From: Micromonospora craniellae | GTDB taxonomy: Bacteria; Actinomycetota; Actinomycetes; Mycobacteriales; Micromonosporaceae | DNA length: 64,000 nt | Direction: 5' to 3' | Assembly (NCBI RefSeq): GCF_014764405.1 | Contig: NZ_CP061725.1 | Location: 5,270,001 to 5,334,000 of the forward strand | Shown: one piece after another, positions 56,327 to 63,931 of the stretch | How the letters are laid out: each line of letters begins with the position of its first letter | Position numbering within the stretch: the first letter of the stretch is position 1 | Notes under the pieces: generated by a model | Seen by the model: the letters and a program-made list of their open reading frames with translations, nothing else | Database searches by the model: none | Told to the model about the DNA's origin: nothing | Position numbers and translations under genes: made by a program

Positions 56327-58195
56327 GTGGCGAGCGGGACTAGTCGGGACGTGCTCGGTCGCGGGCTGGCCGTTCTGGGGCGGGCCATCGGGGAACAACC
56401 GAGGATCTTCGCGGTCGCGGTCAGCGGCAGTGTGCTGTTCAGCGTGATGGTAGTGGGCAGCGCGTTCGTGATCGGCACGGTGGTGGGCGACGTGGTGGTC
56501 CCGGCGATCGAACGCGGCGCGGTCGGGGTGGGTGGACTGGCCCTGGCGGCTGCCGTGCTGCTCGGGATCAGCGTGCTGCGGGTGGTCGGCATCTTCGGCC
56601 GGCGGCTCGGCGCGGGTTACATGCAGTACCGCCTCCAGGCCGACTACCGACGCAGGGTCACCCGCCGCTATCTGGAACTGCCACTGTCCTGGCACCACCG
56701 CAACGCCACCGGCACCCTGCTGTCCAACGCGAACTCCGACGTGGAGGCCGCCTGGCAGCCGATCGCGCCGCTGCCGTTCGCGGTCGGCACGCTGGTGATG
56801 CTGGTCGGCGCGGTGGCGTCGCTGTTCGCCACCGACTGGGCCCTGGCCCTGGTCGGGCTGGCCGTGTTCCCGGCGTTGTTCGCACTCAACGTGGCCTACT
56901 CCCGCCGGATGGCACCGCGCCAGGCCCGCGCGCAACTGCTGCGCGCCGAGGTCAGTGGCATCGCGCACGAGAGCTTCGACGGTGCGCTGGTGGTCAAGAC
57001 GATGGGGCGGGAGGCCCAGGAGACCGACCGGTTCGCGGCCCGCGCCGGCCAGTTGCGCGACGCGTTGATCTCGGTCGGTCGGCTGCGCGGCATCTTCGAC
57101 CCGATGCTGGAGACCCTGCCCAGCCTCGGCACGCTCGCCGTGCTGGTGGTCGGCGCGTACCGGTTGCAGCAGGGCGCCATCTCAGTCGCCGAGCTGGTCA
57201 GCGTCGCCTTCCTCTTCACCGTGCTGGCCTTCCCGGTGCGGGCCATCGGCTGGGTCCTCGCCGAACTGCCGCGCAGCGTGGCCGGTTGGGACCGGGTCCG
57301 CAAGGTGCTCGACGCCACCGGCGAGATGCCGTACGGCTCGACCCGGCTGGACCCGGCCGTCGACGCCCCGGCCACCCTCTCCTTCACCGACGTCGCCTTC
57401 GCCTACGAGCCGGCCGAGGCGCACCTGCCGGGTATCGAGGTGCTCGGCGAGGTCACCTTCACCGTGCCGGCCGGGAAGACCGTCGCCCTGGTCGGGCCGA
57501 CCGGCTCCGGCAAGTCCACGGTGGCGTCGCTGGCGGTACGGTTGGTCGACCCCCGCGCCGGGACCGTCCGCCTCGACGGCGTGGACGTGCGCGAGCTGGC
57601 CGCCGACTCGCTGGCCGGCACCCTGGCGCTGGTGGCGCAGGTGCCGTTCGTCCTCGACGACACCGTCCGGGCCAACGTCTCGCTGGACCGGGCGGGCGTC
57701 GACGACGAGGCCGTGTGGGCCGCGTTGCGGCTGGCGGAGGCCGACGGGTTCGTCGCCGCGCTGCCGGACGGGCTGGACACCATGGTCGGCGAGCGGGGCA
57801 CCTCGCTCTCCGGCGGGCAGCGGCAGCGGCTCACCCTGGCCCGCGCGCTGGCCGGGCGTCCCCGCCTGCTGGTGCTCGACGACGCCACCAGCGCGGTCGA
57901 CCCACGGGTGGAGGCCGCCATCCTGGCCGGGCTGCGCTCGCCTGCGGCGGGCGGCCCCGGCGCGTCGATCCTGGTGGTGGCCTACCGCCGGACCACCATC
58001 GCTCTCGCCGACGAGGTCATCTATCTGGAGCAGGGCCGGGTGATCGCGCGGGGCACGCACCCCACGCTGCTGGCGACCGTGCCCGGCTACGCCAACCTGG
58101 TCACCGCGTACGAGCAGGCCGAGGTCGACCACGAACGGCAACAGACGTACGACGAGGTCATCCCGCTGCCCCCCACCCTGGAGGTGGACCGGTGA
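56327..58195 (+). CDS. ABC exporter half-transporter, subunit 1 (degenerate ATP site residues)
   Basis: 622 residues: six-helix membrane domain (about 20-320) then an ATPase domain. Walker A is VGPTGSGKSTVASL near residue 390 and the signature motif is canonical (LSGGQRQR). Walker B ends LLVLDDATSAVD, with Asp where the catalytic Glu should be, and the H-loop reads VVAYRRTT, with Tyr instead of His. These changes mark the degenerate half of a heterodimeric exporter. GTG start. The stop overlaps the GTG of a start-codon repeat that leads to the partner gene. Confidence 0.9.
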   Translation: MASGTSRDVLGRGLAVLGRAIGEQPRIFAVAVSGSVLFSVMVVGSAFVIGTVVGDVVVPAIERGAVGVGGLALAAAVLLGISVLRVVGIFGRRLGAGYMQYRLQADYRRRVTRRYLELPLSWHHRNATGTLLSNANSDVEAAWQPIAPLPFAVGTLVMLVGAVASLFATDWALALVGLAVFPALFALNVAYSRRMAPRQARAQLLRAEVSGIAHESFDGALVVKTMGREAQETDRFAARAGQLRDALISVGRLRGIFDPMLETLPSLGTLAVLVVGAYRLQQGAISVAELVSVAFLFTVLAFPVRAIGWVLAELPRSVAGWDRVRKVLDATGEMPYGSTRLDPAVDAPATLSFTDVAFAYEPAEAHLPGIEVLGEVTFTVPAGKTVALVGPTGSGKSTVASLAVRLVDPRAGTVRLDGVDVRELAADSLAGTLALVAQVPFVLDDTVRANVSLDRAGVDDEAVWAALRLAEADGFVAALPDGLDTMVGERGTSLSGGQRQRLTLARALAGRPRLLVLDDATSAVDPRVEAAILAGLRSPAAGGPGASILVVAYRRTTIALADEVIYLEQGRVIARGTHPTLLATVPGYANLVTAYEQAEVDHERQQTYDEVIPLPPTLEVDR

Positions 58196-58310
58196 GTGCG
58201 AGGAACGCAGCGCAGCGGAGTACCGCAGTCGCGAACGGAGAGCGGGCCCGGGTGAGTGCGAGGAACGCAGCGCAGCGGAGTACCGCAGTCGCGAACGGAG
58301 GACGGCACCG
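58192..58310 (+). repeat. Start-codon repeat, family C: tandem 60/59-bp units between the ABC genes
   Basis: Two units start at 58192 and 58252. Each begins GTGAGTGCGAGGAACGCAGC and contains the small hairpin GCGG-AGTA-CCGC, and each ends CGCAGTCGCGAACGGA plus a variable tail. The central hairpin differs in sequence but not position from that of the murG-murC units (GGGGTT-GCG-AGCCCC). The upstream stop and the downstream start both overlap the repeat ends as GTGA. Confidence 0.9.
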
Positions 58311-58314
58311 GTGA
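58192..58314 (+). CDS. Repeat-encoded 40-aa mini-ORF coupling the two ABC genes
   Basis: Because the first unit is 60 bp, the two repeats are read in one frame: MSARNAAQRSTAVANGERAR then VSARNAAQRSTAVANGGRHR. The GTG overlaps the stop of ABC subunit 1, and the TGA overlaps the GTG of subunit 2 (58311), so it acts as a bridging cistron. A basic, Ala/Arg-rich peptide with no recognisable domain. It may only relay ribosomes. Confidence 0.45.
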   Translation: MSARNAAQRSTAVANGERARVSARNAAQRSTAVANGGRHR

Positions 58315-60089
58315 GCGCGACGACGGAGGTGCCGGGCCGGACGGAGTCGACCTGGCGGACGCTGCGGCGGGGGTTGTCGCTCTCGCCGGAGCTGCGGGTC
58401 GGGTTGGCCGGCACCCTCGGCCTGGCGTTGGTCTACATGGTCGGCCGGGTGGCCGTGCCGGTGGCGGTGCAGCAGGGCATCGACCGGGGCATCGCCGGTG
58501 GGCTCGACCTGGACGCGTTGTTCGACGTCGTGGTGGTCACCGTCGCCGTGCTGGTGGTGACCACCACCTGCGGTTATCTGATGATGCGGCGGCTGTTCAC
58601 GGTCAGCGAGACGGCGTTGGCCGGGGTCCGGATCCGGGCGTTTCGGCACGTGCACGACCTGTCGATGCTGCACCAGCAGTCCGAGCGGCGGGGCTCGCTG
58701 GTCTCCCGGGTCACCAGCGACGTCGACCAGATCAGCCAGTTCCTCCAGTGGGGCGGCGTGATCCTGCTGGTCAACCTGGGGCAGTTGGCGGTGACCACGG
58801 CGGTGATGCTGGCGTACTCGTGGCAACTGACCCTGGTGGTCTTCGCCGCGTTCGTGCCGGCGGTGCTGGTGATCCGGCTGCTCCAGCGGCGGCTCGCCGC
58901 CGCGTACGGCGTGGTGCGGCAGCGGACCGGCGCGTTGCTGGCGGCGGTCGGCGAGAGCGTGGTCGGTGCGCCGGTGATCCGGGCGTACGGCATCGCCGGC
59001 CGGACGTCGCGGCGGTTGGACGCGGCGATCGACAGCCAGCAGCAGGCGCAGCGGAAGGCGATCCGGATCAGCATCCTCGGCAGCTCGGTGGGGGAGCTGG
59101 CGGCCGGGGTGGCGCTGGCCGGTGTGGTGGTGCTCGGGGTGTTCCTCGGCGCCGACCAGACGTTGAGCATCGGTACGGTCACCGCTTTCCTGTTCCTGGT
59201 GACCCTGTTCATCCAGCCGGTGCAGATCGCCACGGAGGTGCTCAACGAGGCGCAGAACGCGATCGCCGGGTGGCGTCGCGTGCTGGACGTGCTGGACGTC
59301 GAGCCGGACGTGGCCGACCCGGGCCGGCAGGGGCAGGAACTGCCCGGCGGACCGCTGGACATCCGTTTCGCGCAGGTGCGTTTCGCCTATCCGGACGGGC
59401 CGACCGTGTTGCACGACGTCAGTCTGGAGATCCCGGCGAAGAGCCGGGTCGCGGTGGTGGGCGAGACCGGCAGCGGCAAGACCACCTTCGCCAAGCTGCT
59501 CACCCGGTTGATGGACCCGACGGCGGGCGCGGTGCTGCTGTCCGGGGTGCCGTTGACCGACGTCCGGTTCGACTCGTTGCGGTCCCGGGTGGTGATGGTG
59601 CCGCAGGACGGCTTTCTGTTCGACGCGTCGGTGGCCGACAACGTCCGGTTCGGCCGTCCCGAGTTGACCGACGAGCAGCTCACCGCGGCCTTCAGCGACT
59701 TGGGGCTGGCCGACTGGCTGGACGGGCTGCCGGCCGGGCTGGCCACCGGGGTGGGCGAACGCGGTGAGGCGTTGAGCGTGGGGGAGCGGCAGTTGGTGGC
59801 GCTGGCCCGGGCGTACGTGGCCGACCCGGATCTGCTGGTGCTGGACGAGGCGACCAGCGCGGTCGACCCGGCCACCGAGGTACGCCTGCAACGGACGCTG
59901 GACGCGGTGACCCGGGGGCGGACCACGCTGGCCATCGCGCACCGGCTCTCCACCGCGCAGGGCGCCGACGAGGTGATCGTGGTGGACCGGGGTCGGATCG
60001 TGCAGCGCGGTACGCACGAGGAGTTGATCCGGGATCCGGATTCGGTCTACGGCCTGCTCTACGCCTCATGGCTGGAGCAGACGCGATAG
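58311..60089 (+). CDS. ABC exporter half-transporter, subunit 2 (catalytic ATP site residues)
   Basis: 592 residues, six-helix membrane domain and ATPase domain. Walker A VGETGSGKTTFAKL, Walker B LLVLDEATSAVD with the catalytic Glu, and H-loop LAIAHRLSTA are canonical. The signature is altered to LSVGERQ. In the heterodimer its Walker motifs would pair with the good LSGGQ of subunit 1 (active site), and its LSVGE with subunit 1's defective Walker B and H-loop (inactive site). The complementary defects support one complex. Substrate unknown. Confidence 0.9.
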   Translation: MSATTEVPGRTESTWRTLRRGLSLSPELRVGLAGTLGLALVYMVGRVAVPVAVQQGIDRGIAGGLDLDALFDVVVVTVAVLVVTTTCGYLMMRRLFTVSETALAGVRIRAFRHVHDLSMLHQQSERRGSLVSRVTSDVDQISQFLQWGGVILLVNLGQLAVTTAVMLAYSWQLTLVVFAAFVPAVLVIRLLQRRLAAAYGVVRQRTGALLAAVGESVVGAPVIRAYGIAGRTSRRLDAAIDSQQQAQRKAIRISILGSSVGELAAGVALAGVVVLGVFLGADQTLSIGTVTAFLFLVTLFIQPVQIATEVLNEAQNAIAGWRRVLDVLDVEPDVADPGRQGQELPGGPLDIRFAQVRFAYPDGPTVLHDVSLEIPAKSRVAVVGETGSGKTTFAKLLTRLMDPTAGAVLLSGVPLTDVRFDSLRSRVVMVPQDGFLFDASVADNVRFGRPELTDEQLTAAFSDLGLADWLDGLPAGLATGVGERGEALSVGERQLVALARAYVADPDLLVLDEATSAVDPATEVRLQRTLDAVTRGRTTLAIAHRLSTAQGADEVIVVDRGRIVQRGTHEELIRDPDSVYGLLYASWLEQTR

Positions 60090-60113
60090 CGGCCGGGCGG
60101 TGGGCGGATCCGG

Positions 60114-60142
60114 TGGACGTGGCCGGGACGATGCCCTAGGCT
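60114..60142 (+). promoter_or_regulatory. Promoter of the DUF2470 gene
   Basis: TGGACG (60114-60119), a 17-bp spacer and TAGGCT (60137-60142). Transcription would start inside the iron box just downstream, so repressor binding should block it. Confidence 0.6.
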
Positions 60143-60147
60143 TCGGG

Positions 60148-60166
60148 TTAGGTAAGCCTAACCTTA
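60148..60166 (+). promoter_or_regulatory. DtxR/IdeR-type iron box
   Basis: TTAGGTAAGCCTAACCTTA matches the 19-bp actinobacterial iron box (TTAGGTTAGSCTAACCTAA) at all but a few positions and keeps the TTAGG/CCTAA dyad. It lies between the -10 box and a GAAGGAGG ribosome binding site. Iron-bound DtxR/IdeR is expected to repress the next gene and release it in iron starvation. Confidence 0.85.
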
Positions 60167-60181
60167 GAAGGAGGTCGTGCC

Positions 60182-60916
60182 ATGCGGCCGAGCCCTGCCG
60201 AGATCGTCCGTACCCTCGTCGCAGGCCGGCTGGCCGGCCTCGTCCACGTGGCCTGCCGGCCCGGCCTGCACCACGTCCGCCACGTCACCGACCGCGACGG
60301 CCGGGTGCTGCTGCTGGTGCCGGTGGTCAGCGACCTCACCGCCGCACTACGCGCCACCGGTCCGGACCGTCCGCTCGCCGTGGCGCTCGACGTGCTGGAC
60401 CTGCCACCCGCCGCGGGCGCGCCGTCGCTGGGTCGGGCGCTGGTCTCCGGCTGGGTACGCCAGTTGGCCGGTGCCGAGGAGCGCGCCGCCGCGTTGGACT
60501 TCGCCGAGGTGGACGCCGTCGGGGACCTGCTCGACGTCGGCACCCGGTTCCGGCTGTGCCGGTTCGAGGTGGAGCAGGCCCAGTGGGACCGCGCCGGCAC
60601 GCAGCGCCGGATCGACCCGGCGGCATACGCCGAGGCGGAGCCGGACCCGCTGCACCCGGTTGAGGCGGTGCTGCTGGCCGACCTGGCCGACCGGTACGCC
60701 GACCGGCTGACCGCCTACCTGTGCCGTCGGCTGGGGCTGGCCGGCGTCGATGCGGCGCCTCGGGTGGAGCGGATCGACCGGTACGGGATGCTGGTCTCGT
60801 TCGGGCACGCGGGTGCCCGGCAACGGGCCCGGCTCGCCTTCGCGCACCCGGTGGCCGGGCTCGACGAGCTGCCCCGGCTGCTCGACGAACTGCTGCCCCC
60901 GGCGGCCGGCGACTGA
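60182..60916 (+). CDS. DUF2470 (PNPOx-like, HugZ-related) protein under iron-box control
   Basis: 244 residues. An N-terminal split-barrel-like half (VHVACRPGLHHVRHVTDRDG) is followed by the DUF2470 half (LDELPRLLDEL at the C-terminus, with the helix before it). Related PNPOx-DUF2470 proteins include HugZ-type heme oxygenases and siderophore-linked proteins. With the iron box at 60148 this suggests heme or iron use, but a heme ligand cannot be assigned from sequence alone. AAGGAGG seven bases upstream of ATG 60182 is a strong ribosome binding site. Stand-alone transcription unit. Confidence 0.8.
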   Translation: MRPSPAEIVRTLVAGRLAGLVHVACRPGLHHVRHVTDRDGRVLLLVPVVSDLTAALRATGPDRPLAVALDVLDLPPAAGAPSLGRALVSGWVRQLAGAEERAAALDFAEVDAVGDLLDVGTRFRLCRFEVEQAQWDRAGTQRRIDPAAYAEAEPDPLHPVEAVLLADLADRYADRLTAYLCRRLGLAGVDAAPRVERIDRYGMLVSFGHAGARQRARLAFAHPVAGLDELPRLLDELLPPAAGD

Positions 60917-60929
60917 GCGGAGCTCAGTC
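60911..60929 (+). terminator. Stem-loop over the DUF2470 stop codon
   Basis: GACTGAGC (60911-60918) pairs perfectly with GCTCAGTC (60922-60929) around a GGA loop and includes the TGA stop. No T-run; a terminator or stabilising hairpin. Confidence 0.5.
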
Positions 60930-60950
60930 GACCAGCTCGCGGCGAGCCAG

Positions 60951-60964
60951 GGTATCGCGATACC
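60951..60964. promoter_or_regulatory. 14-bp perfect palindrome upstream of the NTase-hisI gene
   Basis: GGTATCGCGATACC is a perfect palindrome 46 bp before the -35 of the next gene. It could be an operator for a dimeric regulator; no binder is known. Confidence 0.4.
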
Positions 60965-61009
60965 ACGGGCGTAAGCACCCGTATCGGACGCCATGTCCGT
61001 TGTTGGGCA

Positions 61010-61038
61010 TTGCGCCCGGATCGGACGTGCGGCACGAT
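61010..61038 (+). promoter_or_regulatory. Promoter of the nucleotidyltransferase-hisI gene
   Basis: TTGCGC (61010-61015), exactly 17 bp, then CACGAT (61033-61038), six bases before GTG 61045, so again leaderless. Confidence 0.5.
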
Positions 61039-61044
61039 GGCGCA

Positions 61045-62343
61045 GTGGATCACGCTCCGTCACCGGACAGTGGGTTTTTCGACGGCTGGGCCGCGCGGCT
61101 TCGGGCGACCGCCGACCGGCCCGTGGTCGGTATCCTGCTGCGCGGAAGCCACGCCCGCCGAGCCGCCACCCCATACAGCGACGTCGACGTCGACGTGCTG
61201 GTCGGCGGGGCCCCGTACGCCGTACGCCGGGCGTACCTCACCGAGCACTCCGGGCGCCTGACCCACGTCTCGGTCGCCGCCCGCGACGTCCGGTCCTGGG
61301 TGACGCGACTGGGCGAGCCGGCCGACTGGGCGTTCGGGCTGCCGGTGACGGCCCCGGCGCGGCTGCTCTGGGCCGACCCGCACTGGCGTACCCGGATCGA
61401 CCTGACCGTGCTCTGCCAGCCGGCCGACGAACCTCGGCTGGAGGAACTGATCGCCACGCTCGGCAAGGTGGCCGCGGCGCGCGACGCCGACGACCCGCTC
61501 GGTGTCCGGCTGGCCGCCGCCGACCTGGCCCGGCTCTGCCCCTCCGTGCTGCGGTTGGCGAACCCCTCGGTGCGGGTGGTCTCCCGCCGCTCGGCCTTCG
61601 CCGCCGCACTCGACCTGCCGGTGGCGCCGCACGGCTACCGGGAGGACATGCTGCGCTGCCTCGGCCTGCTGCCCGGGTCGACCGGGCAACTCTGGGCCGC
61701 CGCCGTCCGGATGATCGCCGGCACCCTGCCGCTGATCCGCCCGTACGCCGCCGAGGTGGCCGAGGCCGCCGGTACGGACTTCGCCGACGCCCTGCTCGAC
61801 GGACGCCTCGACCGGTACGTGACCCAGTTGCGGCAGCCTGTCGGCCACGCGCTGTCCGACAGCCGGGAGCCCGCTCCGGTACCGGCGCCGCGTGCGGGAC
61901 AATGGGTCACTGTGCCCGTACCTGACGCGCCGACGAGCGGCGCACACCTCGACCAGCCGGCGTCGCCGGGCGGCCCGGTCCGGCCGTCGCGACTCGATCC
62001 GGAGATCGCCGCACGGCTGCGCCGCACCCCCGACGGCCTGGTGGCCGCGGTGGTCCGCCAGCACGACAGCGGTGAGGTGCTGATGGTGGCCTGGATGGAC
62101 GACGAGGCCCTGCACCGCACCCTGACCACCGGCCGGGCCACCTACTGGTCACGCAGCCGCCGCGAGTACTGGGTCAAGGGCGCCACCTCCGGCCACCACC
62201 AGTACGTGCGGTCCGTGGCGCTGGACTGCGACGGTGACGCGGTGCTGGTCAGCGTCGACCAGGTCGGCGCGGCCTGCCACACCGGCCAGCGCACCTGCTT
62301 CTCCACCGAACTCCCGGTCGCCACCGGCGAGGTGACCTCGTGA
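61045..62343 (+). CDS. hisI: Nucleotidyltransferase-domain protein fused in frame to phosphoribosyl-AMP cyclohydrolase (HisI)
   Basis: 432 residues with no internal stop. Residues ~15-120 are a Pol beta-type nucleotidyltransferase: GILLRGSHARRAATPYSDVD gives the G-S-x(10)-S-D-x-D motif. A helical domain follows to ~270. After a Pro-rich linker comes an intact HisI (about 300-432), which opens the ring of PR-AMP in histidine synthesis: WMDDEALHRTL, YWVKGATSGHHQ, then VDQVGAACHTGQRTCF with the catalytic and zinc Cys residues. A nested GTG at 61912 with GACAAT eight bases upstream could also give HisI alone (143 aa). trpE overlaps the stop by 4 bp. Confidence 0.8.
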   Translation: MDHAPSPDSGFFDGWAARLRATADRPVVGILLRGSHARRAATPYSDVDVDVLVGGAPYAVRRAYLTEHSGRLTHVSVAARDVRSWVTRLGEPADWAFGLPVTAPARLLWADPHWRTRIDLTVLCQPADEPRLEELIATLGKVAAARDADDPLGVRLAAADLARLCPSVLRLANPSVRVVSRRSAFAAALDLPVAPHGYREDMLRCLGLLPGSTGQLWAAAVRMIAGTLPLIRPYAAEVAEAAGTDFADALLDGRLDRYVTQLRQPVGHALSDSREPAPVPAPRAGQWVTVPVPDAPTSGAHLDQPASPGGPVRPSRLDPEIAARLRRTPDGLVAAVVRQHDSGEVLMVAWMDDEALHRTLTTGRATYWSRSRREYWVKGATSGHHQYVRSVALDCDGDAVLVSVDQVGAACHTGQRTCFSTELPVATGEVTS

Positions 62344-63893
62344 CCGACGGCACGGTCAGCCCGGACCTGGCCACCTTCACCGACCTGGCCGCCCACTGGC
62401 GGGTGGTCCCGGTCACCCGACGGCTGCTCGCCGACGCGGAGACCCCGGTCGGGGTCTACCGCAAGCTCGCCGGTGGGCCCGGGACCTTCCTGTTGGAATC
62501 CGCCGAGCAGGGCGTCGGCTCGTCGGGGCTGGCCTGGTCCCGATACTCCTTCGTCGGCGTACGCAGCAGCGCCACCCTGGTCGAGCGGGACGGCTCGGCG
62601 GCCTGGCTCGGCGAGCCACCCGCCGGGCTGCCCACCAGCGGCGACCCGGTCGAGGTGCTGCGGGCGACGGTGGCGGCGCTGGCCGGTCCGCCCGGCGAGT
62701 CGGACCCGACGATGCCACCGCTGACCGGCGGCATGGTCGGCTACCTCGGCTACGACCTGATCCGCCGCTTCGAACGGCTGCCCTCGCTCACCGAGTACGA
62801 CCTGCGCGTACCAGAGCTGGGCATGATGCTCGCCACCGACCTGGTGGTGCTGGACCACTTCGACGGCTCGGCCATCCTGGTCGCCAACGCGGTCCTGCCC
62901 CCGCTCGACGACCCGGGCCGGGAGGCCCAGGTGGCCGCCGCGTACCACCACGCGGTGGGTCGGCTGGACGCGATGACCACCGCGCTGTCCCGGCCGATCC
63001 CGCCGATGGTCTCCACGGTCCGCCGCCCGAGCGCCGGCGAGGTACGCAGCCGTACCCCCGAGGGCGGTTACCCCAAGGCGGTCGAGGCGGCCAAGGAGGC
63101 GATCCGGGCCGGTGAGTGCTTCCAGATCGTGCTCGCCCAGCGGTTCGAACGCGACACCGACGCCGACCCGCTGGACGTCTACCGGGTGCTGCGCACCACC
63201 AACCCGAGCCCGTACATGTACCTGCTGCGCTTCGACGACTTCGACATCGTCGGCTCGTCGCCGGAGGCGCACCTCAAGGTGACCGGCGAGATCGACGGCG
63301 AGCGGCGCGCGCTGCTGCACCCGATCGCGGGCACCCGACCGCGCGGGGCCACCCCGGAGACCGACGCCCGGCTCGCCGCCGAACTGCTCGCCGACCCGAA
63401 GGAACGCGCCGAGCACGTGATGCTCGTCGACCTGGGCCGCAACGACCTGGGCCGGGTCTGCCGACCGGGCACCGTCGAGGTGCCGGAGTTCGCCACCATC
63501 GAGCGGTACAGCCACGTCATGCACATCGTCTCCACCGTGGTCGGGACGCTGCGCGCCGACCGCACCGCCTTCGACGCGCTCGCCGCGACGTTCCCGGCGG
63601 GCACCCTCTCCGGCGCGCCCAAGGTGCGGGCCATGGAGATCATCGAGGAGCTGGAGCCGGTACGCCGGGGCCTGTACGGCGGCACCGTCGGCTACTTCGG
63701 CTTCGGCGGCGACCTCGACATGGCCATCGCGATCCGTACCGCGCTGATCCGGGCCGGGCGGGCGTACGTGCAGGCCGGTGCCGGGGTGGTGGCCGACTCC
63801 GACCCGGCCGCCGAGGACCAGGAGACCCGGAACAAGGCCGCGGCGGTGCTCGCCGCGATCGCCGCCGCCGAAACCCTGCGGCCGGCCCGGTGA
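62340..63893 (+). CDS. trpE: Anthranilate synthase component I
   Basis: 517 residues, chorismate to anthranilate with glutamine-derived ammonia from TrpG. The chorismate-binding core is intact: FQIVLAQRFERD, NPSPYMYLLRF, GSSPEAHLKV, LLHPIAGTRPRGATPETD and HVMLVDLGRNDLGRV. The feedback-site motif near the N-terminus reads LLESAEQG. GTG overlaps hisI (GTGA). No Trp leader peptide precedes it, since it is coupled to hisI. Its stop overlaps the next start as GTGA. Confidence 0.96.
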   Translation: MTDGTVSPDLATFTDLAAHWRVVPVTRRLLADAETPVGVYRKLAGGPGTFLLESAEQGVGSSGLAWSRYSFVGVRSSATLVERDGSAAWLGEPPAGLPTSGDPVEVLRATVAALAGPPGESDPTMPPLTGGMVGYLGYDLIRRFERLPSLTEYDLRVPELGMMLATDLVVLDHFDGSAILVANAVLPPLDDPGREAQVAAAYHHAVGRLDAMTTALSRPIPPMVSTVRRPSAGEVRSRTPEGGYPKAVEAAKEAIRAGECFQIVLAQRFERDTDADPLDVYRVLRTTNPSPYMYLLRFDDFDIVGSSPEAHLKVTGEIDGERRALLHPIAGTRPRGATPETDARLAAELLADPKERAEHVMLVDLGRNDLGRVCRPGTVEVPEFATIERYSHVMHIVSTVVGTLRADRTAFDALAATFPAGTLSGAPKVRAMEIIEELEPVRRGLYGGTVGYFGFGGDLDMAIAIRTALIRAGRAYVQAGAGVVADSDPAAEDQETRNKAAAVLAAIAAAETLRPAR

Positions 63894-63931
63894 GCGCGAG
63901 GAAGGCAGCGCAGCGGAGTCCCGCGTCGGGC
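63890..63931 (+). repeat. Start-codon repeat, family C: truncated unit forming the next gene's N-terminus
   Basis: GTGAGCGCGAGGAAGGCAGC, then GCAGCGGAGTCCCGCGTCGG. It matches the first ~35 bp of the 58192 units with few changes, including the small hairpin, then diverges. Unlike the other sites there is no stop: the repeat reads straight into the downstream gene. Confidence 0.8.

Noticed and set aside
61912..62343. hisI as a wholly separate gene with its own upstream neighbour
   Set aside because: There is no stop codon between the nucleotidyltransferase domain and HisI, and both are in the same frame, so a separate upstream protein cannot exist. An internal start for HisI alone remains possible and is noted in the feature.
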